A stretch of DNA of 64,000 nucleotides. It comes from Sphingomonas immobilis (lineage in GTDB: Bacteria > Pseudomonadota > Alphaproteobacteria > Sphingomonadales > Sphingomonadaceae). Shown piece after piece: positions 51,601 through 58,544 of the stretch; positions within the stretch are counted from its first letter, which is position 1, and each line of letters opens with the position of its first letter. A program made the translations under genes and the position numbers. The stretch lies in the NCBI RefSeq assembly GCF_030580995.1, contig NZ_JAUQSZ010000003.1:186001-250000 (forward strand), given 5' to 3'. The notes beneath the pieces were generated by a model, which was given only the letters and a program-made list of their open reading frames with translations, was not told where the DNA came from and ran no database searches.

Positions 51601-51779
51601 GGCGCGACGTCGCCTGGGAGAGCATCGCTCGAAGGCAGATGCACCACCGCATCGTCCCGCGTGATTTTGCGCAGCACTGCGGCCAAACGTTCCGCATCTT
51701 GCTCGTCGTCGGTGAGATAGACGACGTTGCTCTCGGTCAGGGTCTTCGCGAGCTGCGTGGCAATGAAGGCGAGGTTCAT
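48666..51779 (-). CDS. Mfd-like transcription-repair coupling translocase (short form)
   Basis: 1037 residues from the ATG at 51779, which overlaps the upstream stop (ATGA). The UvrB-like N-terminal part is reduced. An RNA-polymerase-interaction domain (RIGDVVVHEDHGIGRIAGL) is followed by a RecG/Mfd motor: Walker A VVGDVGYGKTEVALRAA, DEEQRFG box, TLSATPIPRTLQMAL, and LLATNIIEAGLDVPRANTMI then HQLRGRVGRGNRRGQ. It is roughly 110 residues shorter than usual alphaproteobacterial Mfd. It could be the cell's only Mfd or a second copy; a paralogue elsewhere is likely but not visible. Confidence 0.85.
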   Translation of the reverse strand: MNLAFIATQLAKTLTESNVVYLTDDEQDAERLAAVLRKITRDDAVVHLPSSDALPGDVAPASPANIGRRVAGLRALRGLQSEPVRAHIACILSGEAAARRYPLPEAFNGAPPTLHAGDPIDPEALTAQLEALGYFADDRVDEPGEMAVRAEVIDIFPADAGLPARIEFGDGRITAIRSYDPITQRSRDDRDSLEIGRAAEPPIEEAVSCLSHLTPGVLGMSEKADARRQRFVQLATDAAKGAAPHCDAIDAAEWSRAASAWRGLSFDDDFVSVPRFAETRAPLAALTRFVKPLLAAGHSLVLAGSGRDIRFLRGRLAKRLGVEFSEIADWSELASPKPGTAACVELPVDAGFVTESLVLIAAADLLGSRAVLEDGDAGAGNPWSDRETAIRIGDVVVHEDHGIGRIAGLDPAPSSGDGGSEMIALEYAAGARRLVPVEEADRIWRYGTDAHAVTLDKLDGSSWQKRRGTIDAAIAESAKALTALATARAKLSAPVLAPDSAAYERFVSGFPFNETGDQARAIAAVRDDLASGKPMDRLVVGDVGYGKTEVALRAAALAALSGHQVVVAAPTTVLVRQHHESFRSRFVDTGVTVAALSRLSSAAEKKAVKAGLRDGSIQIVIGTGAVMAKGVTFKNLALVVVDEEQRFGAADKLRLRGKGETHLLTLSATPIPRTLQMALIGLQQISIIATPPARRQPIRTSLDHYDDGRIRTALIREKGRGGQSFVVVPRIEDMAPLAAKLKRLVPDLLLVEAHGKMPASDTDEVMVDFSAGRGDVLLATNIIEAGLDVPRANTMIVWRADRFGLAQLHQLRGRVGRGNRRGQVILLTEADGAIGERTLKRLRTLATFDRLGAGFEISARDLDMRGAGDLLGDTQAGHIKLIGIDLYQHLLGAAVRAARGEAVERWTPELHIGAAGAIPKSWIPEDDVRLSLYVRLSRLVEEPAIDAFEDELLDRFGPLPRETEALMAGARIRLAARIARVARIDAGAAAIALTPRPDFEPHSTGLVEKHGRWLLTERTDDTNRRERVQALLEGLAD

Positions 51780-52369
51780 GCCGCCTGCGCCACTTGCGGG
51801 ACCGCAGTGTCGGGCCAGTCCCCGTCCTTGAGCGGCGCAAGCGCCTCGAAGGCTGCGTTCGACAAATCTATGCTCAGGCCGTCGCAATGAAAGACGATGG
51901 CTTCACGCGGGACGGCCCGCAGCTGTTCGGCGATGCCGCCTGCTGCCGGGCTCGCGACGACGACGTAGCTGACTTCGCCGGTCCGGCACTCGATGAGGGC
52001 CTCGACGGTCTTGCCGACAGTTCGGCCGTCCTTGGTATCGACGCTCATCCCGGCGATGCCCGTCGCCGTGAACAGCGTCGGGGCGGAGGATTTGCGACTG
52101 GCGTCGCGCGCCGAGCGACCGCCATCTTCGTAGGCGCGCTGTCGACCAAGCCAGCGCCAGATGCCCACGAGGTTTACGAGCGTCAAAAACGCGTTGGTGG
52201 CGAGAAGGTTAGTTTGCCCCGATGATAGGCCGACCACTATCCAGGAAAGCGACCCGATCACGAAGACGACAAAGCCCCAGCCGGTGGTACGGGCACCGAG
52301 ATTTGCGGCCGTCATCATGGCAGCGATCATGGTCGCGATCGGGGCGACCCATTCGGCGATTTCCGTCAA
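51776..52369 (-). CDS. Membrane protein with PRC-barrel domain
   Basis: A 197-residue protein with a TTG start preceded by AGGA. Three membrane helices occupy about 5-75 (WVAPIATMIAAMMTAANLGA, WGFVVFVIGSLSWIVVGLSS, TNAFLTLVNLVGIWRWLGRQ). A cytoplasmic PRC-barrel-like domain follows from about 100 (FTATGIAGMSVDTKDGRTVG, EVSYVVVASPAAG). The stop overlaps the start of the Mfd-like gene. PRC barrels often serve as protein or RNA docking modules. Confidence 0.7.
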   Translation of the reverse strand: MTEIAEWVAPIATMIAAMMTAANLGARTTGWGFVVFVIGSLSWIVVGLSSGQTNLLATNAFLTLVNLVGIWRWLGRQRAYEDGGRSARDASRKSSAPTLFTATGIAGMSVDTKDGRTVGKTVEALIECRTGEVSYVVVASPAAGGIAEQLRAVPREAIVFHCDGLSIDLSNAAFEALAPLKDGDWPDTAVPQVAQAA

Positions 52370-52461
52370 CCTGCATCCTCTCGGCTCATGCGCCGCGCGA
52401 CGTGGCGGCGTCTCTCATTGTCGACATCGGGGCCGGAACTGCTCCGGCCCAAAATACTGCT

Positions 52462-53583
52462 TCAGCGCATCAAGCCCGCCGCCCGCAAAGCGTCCTCGAT
52501 GACATCGGATATGCCTTTGCCCGGCTTCGGCGGAGCTGCGCTCACATCGACGGCCGGCGTTTCATAGGAGACGGGCGTCCTGCCTACTGATGCAGCCGGT
52601 GGAGCAGCGCTCATCGGGGTCTGTGAAAGAAGACCGAAAAAGCGTGCGATCTCTCGTGTCGAGCTTATCCCTGCTTCCAGCATGAAGGGTCCCGGAACAC
52701 CGCAGGCTTCCGCACCGCGCGTCGCAAGAGGGACGCCGTGTCCCATGCCGGGCACAAGAAAGCTTTCGATCCGCGTCGTGCCTGACGGGTCGGTCCAGGA
52801 TTGGCGCATGCTGCCGGAGAACGTGTCCGAGCGCGCTGGAGCAGAGGAAAGGCCGTGAACGCCGCGCCACTGGGCCGTGAGGCGCTTGGCGTTCTCGGGA
52901 ACGACGACCGTATCAGCGGCACCGTGCCAGATAGAAATGCTCGGAAAACGAACCGGCGCGGGCGCGGCGTTTCGAACGAGATCGACAAGCGCCGCCTCGG
53001 CGGGAAACCCCTGCCCTCGCATCCGTGCCAGCGCGTCCGCGACGCCAGTCGCGCTGCCATAAGCCAGGCCGGCGATAATCGCGCCTGCCGCGAACGTCTC
53101 GGGGTAGGTTGCCAGCATGACCGAAGTCATCGCGCCGCCGGCCGAAAGTCCGGTAATGTAGACGCGCGCCGGATCAAGATCATAGGTCGCGATCATGGCG
53201 GTGATCATGTGCCGGATAGATGAGGCCTCGCCTTGACCGCGCCGTATGTCGTCAGGGGCAAACCAGTTGAAACAGCGCTGCGGATTGTTGGCCGCCTGCT
53301 GCTCTGGATAAAGCAGGGCGAAGCCGCATGTGTCGGCTAGCCGCGACCACCCCGAACCATCATCGTAGCTTGCAGCGCCTTGGGTGCAGCCGTGCAGCAC
53401 CACGACAAGAGGCGCTTGCGGTAAGAGCCCGTTGGGAATGTATTTCCACGCGCGCAGCGCACCGGGGTCCGGTCCAAATTCCGGGAAAGTTTCAAGCCGA
53501 TTTTCCAGCGGCGGGGTGACGCGAGCGGCAGCACTACCCTTTTGAGCCACCAGCTCCATGATCGTTCGACCTAAACGTGACAC
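52462..53583 (-). CDS. PHB-depolymerase-family esterase
   Basis: 373 residues from the GTG at 53583, chosen because the N-terminal helix SRLGRTIMELVAQ is conserved in the family; an ATG at 53559 is an alternative. The alpha/beta-hydrolase core shows the oxyanion region VVVLHGCTQGAASYDD, the nucleophile elbow ITGLSAGGAMTS, the Asp in WHGAADTVVVP and the His in VPGMGHGVPL. No secretion signal is evident. Family members cleave short polyhydroxyalkanoates or feruloyl/acetyl esters. A proline-rich tail follows from about 320. Confidence 0.85.
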   Translation of the reverse strand: MSRLGRTIMELVAQKGSAAARVTPPLENRLETFPEFGPDPGALRAWKYIPNGLLPQAPLVVVLHGCTQGAASYDDGSGWSRLADTCGFALLYPEQQAANNPQRCFNWFAPDDIRRGQGEASSIRHMITAMIATYDLDPARVYITGLSAGGAMTSVMLATYPETFAAGAIIAGLAYGSATGVADALARMRGQGFPAEAALVDLVRNAAPAPVRFPSISIWHGAADTVVVPENAKRLTAQWRGVHGLSSAPARSDTFSGSMRQSWTDPSGTTRIESFLVPGMGHGVPLATRGAEACGVPGPFMLEAGISSTREIARFFGLLSQTPMSAAPPAASVGRTPVSYETPAVDVSAAPPKPGKGISDVIEDALRAAGLMR

Positions 53584-53660
53584 TGTGTGACCCCCGGGCG
53601 CAGACGAAGGCTGCAGAGGTGTAACGCTTTCGCCAGACCGATCGTTGCTGCAGTGCACAA

Positions 53661-54602
53661 TCAATTTCCCGGACCGCGCGCGGCCGCTCGCCGCAGCGGT
53701 GAGAGGCGTGCCAAATCATTGCGGATCGTCGTCGCTGCTACGCCGCCTTCCCCCATCGCATGACTGATCTGATCGAGCCCGAGGACGACATCTCCGGCTG
53801 CATAGAGGCCCGGCACGTTCGTGCGTTGATGAGCATCGACGGTCAAACAGCCTTCTTCGCTCGTCCGCGCGCCCACGCCGCGCGCCAGTTCGGAGCGGAT
53901 ATCCGAGCCCAGTGCCGGATAGACGGCGTCGAACGCTCTGGAGCCGTCGGCAAAGGTCAGCACGGCTTTCGGACCCGTAAAGTCCATCGTCGAGCAGGCA
54001 CCGAGGATTTCGACTCCGGCTTCTTCAAGCTCGGCACGTTGGCTTGACGTTAGGTCATGCACGTCGTCCGGGGCGATCAGTGACAGGCTCGCTGTGAAGC
54101 TCCGAAGAAACAGCGCTTCGCGCAGGCCACGCTCGCCCGTTCCCAGCACCGCGACCTGCTTGTCGGTCACTTCATAGCCGTCGCAAATCGGGCAATATCG
54201 CAACTGACCGGTTGCCAGGGCGCGGGCATGGGTCTGGTCGTCAAGGCCTCGGGGTCGCCGATTTACGACGCCGGTCGCAAGGAGCACCGTTCGCGCCTCC
54301 CACGCGGCGCCGTGGGCTAGGGCGATGAAATGCCCTTCCGCATGTTTTTCCAGGGTTTCGATGGTGCCTTGCAGGAGGCTGGCACCATAGAGTGCGGCCT
54401 GTTGACGCATCCTGCCGACAAGGTCGGAGCCGGCAATACCGCCCGGGTATCCCGCATGGTTTCGGGTTAGCGGAATCGAAAGCGCCCGGCTAAGCCCGGC
54501 GTCAAACACCCTTACCGCCAGGTGAAACCGTGCCAGATAGATTGCGGCGGTAAGGCCGGCTGGTCCGCCGCCGATCACCAAACAATCAGCAATACCGGTC
54601 AT
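53661..54602 (-). CDS. Thioredoxin-reductase-like FAD oxidoreductase
   Basis: About 313 residues from the ATG at 54602. The FAD motif is CLVIGGGPAGLTAAIYLARF, the redox-active CxxC is in RYCPICDGYEV, the NAD(P) motif is VAVLGTGERGLREALF, and the FAD end motif is GLYAAGDVVLGLDQISHAMG. The layout is that of thioredoxin reductase-like enzymes, but no thioredoxin gene is near. The gene upstream encodes a hemerythrin. Together they could handle reactive oxygen or nitrogen species, by inference. Confidence 0.85.
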   Translation of the reverse strand: MTGIADCLVIGGGPAGLTAAIYLARFHLAVRVFDAGLSRALSIPLTRNHAGYPGGIAGSDLVGRMRQQAALYGASLLQGTIETLEKHAEGHFIALAHGAAWEARTVLLATGVVNRRPRGLDDQTHARALATGQLRYCPICDGYEVTDKQVAVLGTGERGLREALFLRSFTASLSLIAPDDVHDLTSSQRAELEEAGVEILGACSTMDFTGPKAVLTFADGSRAFDAVYPALGSDIRSELARGVGARTSEEGCLTVDAHQRTNVPGLYAAGDVVLGLDQISHAMGEGGVAATTIRNDLARLSPLRRAAARGPGN

Positions 54603-54741
54603 CTCCGCCGACGCCCGGTCACCGAAGGGATATGGTCGAGCGTTGGCAACGGACGGCCGCCATAGCCGAGCCTGCATCGGTCGACGGTCGGACCGGTAAT
54701 ACCGAGACCAAGCACGACTGCCCTCGGCATTGCACACCCGC

Positions 54742-55281
54742 TCAATGCGCGCCGGACGTGTAGCGCTCGAATTCCTCGTCGTAGCGCGCCGTGATCCGCG
54801 CCTGTTCTTCGGCGTCCGCGCTCTCGGCGAGCTTGAGGAACCAGGTGCCTTCCTCGGAATAGACGTGATGCGCGACCGCGCCGCGAATGTGTTCGAGCTT
54901 ATCGAGATAGTCTTCGCTCAAGGGGTCCAGCCGCTCGAGCAGGCCCATCTCCATCTTGGCTGCCGACTGCTCCTGATAGGCAAGTTCGGCATGGCCGACT
55001 TGTTTGTCCGCGGCGAGCGCCGGATAGACAGCGGCCTCTTCCGCGATCGAGTGCCCAGTCAGCAGCAGCGCAAGCTCCTGCTGCGCCTTGCGTCGGGCGA
55101 CCGCAGTCTCTGCGATCTTCACGGCGTCGAAGAGATCCTCGATCTCTCGGTGGTGACCCAGGATTTGCGAGAGCCAGCTGCCGGGTTGCGCAGCAGCCTG
55201 AGCTTTTGCTCGTGCCTCGACGCGCGCCTTTTCGCTTTCGGGCGGTGTAACGGCAGAGACGACCTTGTCGATAAGGGACAT
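54742..55281 (-). CDS. Hemerythrin HHE-domain protein
   Basis: A 179-residue soluble protein. The di-iron ligands are visible: ILGHHREIEDLFDAV, LLLTGHSIAEEAAVYPAL, AELAYQEQSAAKMEM and AHHVYSEEGTWFLKL. HHE proteins of this size bind O2 or NO or repair iron centres. AAGGATTTC precedes the ATG. A GGAAC-type promoter candidate lies 30 bp upstream, which would place it under the general stress sigma factor. Confidence 0.87.
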   Translation of the reverse strand: MSLIDKVVSAVTPPESEKARVEARAKAQAAAQPGSWLSQILGHHREIEDLFDAVKIAETAVARRKAQQELALLLTGHSIAEEAAVYPALAADKQVGHAELAYQEQSAAKMEMGLLERLDPLSEDYLDKLEHIRGAVAHHVYSEEGTWFLKLAESADAEEQARITARYDEEFERYTSGAH

Positions 55282-55311
55282 GGTGAAATCCTTTCGTTTG
55301 CGTCGTCGCTC

Positions 55312-55336
55312 AACCGTTGCGGCACAACCCCGTTCC
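55312..55336 (-). promoter_or_regulatory. Possible EcfG-type promoter of the hemerythrin gene
   Basis: On the minus strand, GGAAC and GGTT are separated by 16 bases. The alphaproteobacterial EcfG consensus is GGAAC-N16/17-CGTT, so one base of the second element differs. It lies 31 bp before the start codon. Confidence 0.4.
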
Positions 55337-55412
55337 GGGCTCGACCTCGGGCTTGATCCGCATCAGCACGATTGTCCGGAACGTTGGCATCCGGGCGGGC
55401 GTCTATGCCGCC

Positions 55413-56132
55413 ATGACAAAATTGCAGACACCGATGTTCAACTGGCGGCACCAAAGCCAGGATGACCTCCAGCAACGTCTTCTCGCCTATGTCGCGGAGC
55501 CCGACTTTCCCTGCGTCGGCGCGAAGGCGGCGCTCGCGCGTGGAACGCTGCAGGTGCTGGCGTGCGACCGCATCGACAGTGCCTGGGACGACCTGCGCAT
55601 TCATGACGGTCTGCTCACCTTTGCCGCAGACTATCGCCGCGATCCAGCTCTGTTTCGCAGCTTCGCCGTGGTGTTCGAGGGGCCGGACGATCTCGACGAG
55701 GCGGCGTTCGAATCGGCGCTGTGGGAGCGCGCGCAGTCGCTCTCCGACAAGGATGTGTGGCGCGGGCAGGGCTACGATTCTTCCGTCAGCGCCGACCCGG
55801 ACAGCCCGCATTTCTCACTGAACTTCGGCGGTGAGGCGTTCTTCATCGTCGGCCTCCACCCGCAGGCAAGCCGCCCCGCGCGCCGCTTCGCGCGGCCGGC
55901 GATGGTGTTCAACCTGCATGATCAGTTCACGATGCTGCGCGCGCAGAACAAATACGAGGGCATGCGCGAGAAGATCATGGTCCGCGACGAAGCGCTGGCG
56001 GGCACGCGCAACCCGATGCTAGCGCGCCACGGCGAGGCGAGCGAGGCGCGGCAATATTCGGGCCGCGCGGTCGATGGCGAATGGCGATGCCCGTTCCAAT
56101 ATTCGGGCACCGATTCGGGCGATCCGGCGTGA
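55413..56132 (+). CDS. GntA-like guanidine N-hydroxylase family protein (YqcI/YcgG)
   Basis: 239 residues from the ATG at 55413. The YqcI/YcgG signature is present: FPCVGAKAALARGTLQVLAC, LRSFAVVFEGP-type strand, EALWERAQSLSD-type helix, DPDSPHFSLNFGGEAFFIVG, and RPAMVFNLHDQF. Members include GntA, a heme-dependent enzyme that hydroxylates a guanidine group in guanitoxin biosynthesis. The local gene set is not that of guanitoxin, so an arginine-like substrate is only a suggestion. The TGA overlaps the GTG of the DUF1989 gene. Confidence 0.82.
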   Translation: MTKLQTPMFNWRHQSQDDLQQRLLAYVAEPDFPCVGAKAALARGTLQVLACDRIDSAWDDLRIHDGLLTFAADYRRDPALFRSFAVVFEGPDDLDEAAFESALWERAQSLSDKDVWRGQGYDSSVSADPDSPHFSLNFGGEAFFIVGLHPQASRPARRFARPAMVFNLHDQFTMLRAQNKYEGMREKIMVRDEALAGTRNPMLARHGEASEARQYSGRAVDGEWRCPFQYSGTDSGDPA

Positions 56133-56716
56133 GCGACACCGTCACCATCCCGGAGCGCAGTGGCGTCGCCTTTACGCTTTCCTCGGGCCAGACGCTCACC
56201 GTCATCGATCCGAAGGGCATGCAGGTCGCCGATCTGCTGGCCTTCAACGCGCGCGATATGGACGAGGTGATCTCTTCCGGCCGCACGCTTGATTATGCCG
56301 AGACGATCCGGCTGACGACCGGGCACAGCCTCTATTCGAATCGCAGCAATATCCTGCTCGAGATCGTCGAGGACAGCGTCGGCCTGCACGATTTCCTGCT
56401 GACGCCGTGCAGCCGCGAGACGTTCGTGCATTTCTATCCCGACCTGCCGCAGCATCGCGGCTGCTTCGGCAATCTCGCCGCCGCGCTTGAGCCCTACGGC
56501 GTCCTGCCGGATCGCATCCCGGTCGCGTTCAACTGCTTCATGAATGTGCCGGTCGACGGCGCGACGGGAAAGCTCCGCGTCGAGCCGCCGGTCAGTAAGG
56601 CGGGCGACCGCATCGTGTTCCGCGCGGCGATGGACCTCGTCATCGGCCTCACCGCCTGCTCCGCGCCAGCCTCCAACGGCGGCAGCTTCAAGCCGATCGC
56701 CTATCGTGTCGATTGA
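56129..56716 (+). CDS. DUF1989 (urea carboxylase-associated type) protein
   Basis: 195 residues from a GTG that overlaps the upstream stop (GTGA). DUF1989 features: FTLSSGQTLTVIDPKGMQVA, DLLAFNARDMDEVISSGRTL, RSNILLEIVEDSVGLHDFLL, RGCFGNLAAALEPYG, FNCFMNVPVDG and MDLVIGLTACSAPASNGG. These proteins are often beside urea or guanidine degradation genes and some act as carboxyguanidine deiminases. The coupling with a GntA-like gene fits guanidino-compound metabolism. Confidence 0.85.
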   Translation: MSDTVTIPERSGVAFTLSSGQTLTVIDPKGMQVADLLAFNARDMDEVISSGRTLDYAETIRLTTGHSLYSNRSNILLEIVEDSVGLHDFLLTPCSRETFVHFYPDLPQHRGCFGNLAAALEPYGVLPDRIPVAFNCFMNVPVDGATGKLRVEPPVSKAGDRIVFRAAMDLVIGLTACSAPASNGGSFKPIAYRVD

Positions 56717-56936
56717 TCGAGACGGTCCGGGACGCAATGCCGCGCCTGCGAACGAACCGGAGTCACCCAACGGTATCGCCGCGCGTCGAAACCCTGCTGC
56801 TAGGCGCCCGTGCCATCGGGACCGTACTCGCGTTGGCCGGCATCACGTTGACGCTTTTCCACTCCCGACAGGCTCCACGGTCGCCGGCGCTGCCCGGCAA
56901 TCGGTACTCGACCACTCTCCGTCGACCCATGACACG

Positions 56937-56962
56937 GGAACTTAACGTCCTGGCCGGAAGTT
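56937..56962 (+). promoter_or_regulatory. Possible EcfG-type promoter of the DUF3072 gene
   Basis: GGAAC and AGTT are separated by 17 bases, 33 bp before the ATG at 56995. The second element differs from CGTT by one base. Confidence 0.35.
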
Positions 56963-56994
56963 TACCGAGAACAAATGCAGTACAAGGACAGATC

Positions 56995-57228
56995 ATGGCT
57001 GACCAGCTCGACAACCCGAAACTCGAATCCCACCCGGGATCGAACACGGAGAAAGATCCTGCCGATTGGGTATCGGGCGATGACCCGATGACAGGGGCGC
57101 AGGCATCCTATTTGACCACTCTCTCCGAGGAAGCCGGGGAAGTGCCGCCGGCCGATGGACTGAGCAAGGCCGACGCCTCCCGTCGTATCGACGAACTCAG
57201 GGAGACACTCGGAAGGGCGGAGAACTGA
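56995..57228 (+). CDS. DUF3072 small protein
   Basis: 77 residues from the ATG at 56995 (AAGGA upstream), inside a longer frame whose first part is not protein-like. The conserved part is WVSGDDPMTGAQASYLTTLS followed by a short helix (DASRRIDELRETLG), as in DUF3072. The preceding 278 bp hold no gene. Function unknown. Confidence 0.75.
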   Translation: MADQLDNPKLESHPGSNTEKDPADWVSGDDPMTGAQASYLTTLSEEAGEVPPADGLSKADASRRIDELRETLGRAEN

Positions 57229-57246
57229 AGCCTTCACCGGAACGCC

Positions 57247-57271
57247 GGAACTCTGGTTGTCACAGTCCGTT
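57247..57271 (+). promoter_or_regulatory. EcfG-type general stress promoter
   Basis: GGAAC at 57247-57251 and CGTT at 57268-57271 are separated by 16 bases, a full match to the known alphaproteobacterial EcfG pattern. The next start codon is 46 bp downstream. Confidence 0.6.
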
Positions 57272-57316
57272 TCGCATCCGCACCGTCAATCAGGCGGCAC
57301 GATAAGGAGAGGCGAC

Positions 57317-57394
57317 ATGGGTAAGGGCATTTTGCTGTGGCTGCTGGGCATTCCGCTGCCGATCATCATCATTCTCCTGCTCGTCTGGCACTGA
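57317..57394 (+). CDS. 25-residue membrane peptide
   Basis: ATG with AAGGAGAGG six bases upstream, encoding MGKGILLWLLGIPLPIIIIL and a short aromatic end. It is a single hydrophobic helix after a Lys. Similar tiny proteins are widespread in proteobacteria as conserved but mostly unannotated. It is followed after two bases by a membrane protein gene and preceded by an EcfG-type promoter. Confidence 0.7.
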   Translation: MGKGILLWLLGIPLPIIIILLLVWH

Positions 57395-57396
57395 GC

Positions 57397-57984
57397 ATGA
57401 GCACCAATCCCTATAGCGCGGTCGATCCCGCCCTTTACCCGAGCGGCGCCCCCGCAGGGCCAGCCGGATCGGCCATGTCGTGGTCAGCCATAATGGGCGG
57501 GGTCGTCGCTGCGATCGCGCTGACCCTCACGCTTCTCACCATCGGCTCCGCCTTCGGTCTGGCGTCGATCTCCCCGTGGCCCGGCGTCGGTGCGGCGGCG
57601 TCGACCTTTACGATCGGCGCGGGCATCTGGCTGATCGTCACCCAGTGGTTGTCGGCGCTGATGGGCGGCTACCTCGCCGGTCGCTTGCGGACGCGGTGGC
57701 ACGGCCTTCACACCGACGAAGTGTTCTTTCGCGACACGGCGCACGGGTTCCTGACCTGGGCGACGGCAACCATGATCCTTGCGATCGTCGCAGTCGGCGC
57801 CGGGGCGCTCGCGCATATTGCGACCCCCGCGACCGACGTCGTCGTAACCAAAGAAGCCGCCGATGCCGCGCGCAAAACGGCCGCTGCTTTTGCCACCTTC
57901 ACAGGGCTTTCGCTGCTCATTGGCGCCTTCATCGGCAGTGCCGCTGGCGCCGTCGGCGGCAGACTTCGCGACCTTCACCCCTGA
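57397..57984 (+). CDS. Four-helix membrane protein
   Basis: 195 residues from the ATG at 57397. Four hydrophobic helices: SAIMGGVVAAIALTLTLLTI, AASTFTIGAGIWLIVTQWLS, TATMILAIVAVGAGALAHIA, FTGLSLLIGAFIGSAAGAVG. The loop YLAGRLRTRWHGLHTDEVFF is conserved in a proteobacterial family of unknown function often tied to stress. It forms a unit with the 25-residue peptide. Confidence 0.72.
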   Translation: MSTNPYSAVDPALYPSGAPAGPAGSAMSWSAIMGGVVAAIALTLTLLTIGSAFGLASISPWPGVGAAASTFTIGAGIWLIVTQWLSALMGGYLAGRLRTRWHGLHTDEVFFRDTAHGFLTWATATMILAIVAVGAGALAHIATPATDVVVTKEAADAARKTAAAFATFTGLSLLIGAFIGSAAGAVGGRLRDLHP

Positions 57985-58049
57985 CCTTTTGCCGCGGAGC
58001 GAGGCGGTATGGACATCACGTCCTCAGCTTCGCTTCGTGGCTTTTGGGC

Positions 58050-58322
58050 TCAGGGTCTCCGATGAAGATGCGGTGAAGCGTCTTTCTGCGATATTGCCAC
58101 GGCATCGCGAAACAGGACCGTGAAGGCTGTGCCATCGTCGACATTCTCGACCTGAATGAAACAGTCGAGACACAGGCAACCGTCGCGCATCTCGCCGGAC
58201 ATAATGTCTCGCGCGCTTCGCACCGCATAGCGCCGTGCAGACTCCATATCGTCGAAATCGTGCCCCTGCTCGTCGGGGGTGACCGCTCCCGCTTCGTGAA
58301 GATGAAACAGATAGTGCGCCAC
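58050..58322 (-). CDS. DUF6894-like small protein
   Basis: 90 residues from a GTG at 58322, with GGGAG six bases upstream. AHYLFHLHEAGAVTPDEQGH and the following helix (MESARRYAVRSARDIMSGEM) match the gene at 29427. Two Cys residues (CLCLDC) are unusual. Function unknown. Confidence 0.68.
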   Translation of the reverse strand: MAHYLFHLHEAGAVTPDEQGHDFDDMESARRYAVRSARDIMSGEMRDGCLCLDCFIQVENVDDGTAFTVLFRDAVAISQKDASPHLHRRP

Positions 58323-58544
58323 GGTTGTCTCCCGGCCGCGGCAGCTGAACGGTGACGCTGCCTCGAGCAATCAATCAATGACCGGGATGCGCCATCGTAT
58401 CCGGATATTCGTGCTGATCGAGGTCAAACATCGCTTTTGGACAATGATGATAAACACTGATCGAGATTACGACGATTGCGCGGGCTGATCGTGCTCGCCC
58501 TGCGTTGAAGCCCCGTGCCGCGTCCTGCGGTGGGGAATTCAGAC

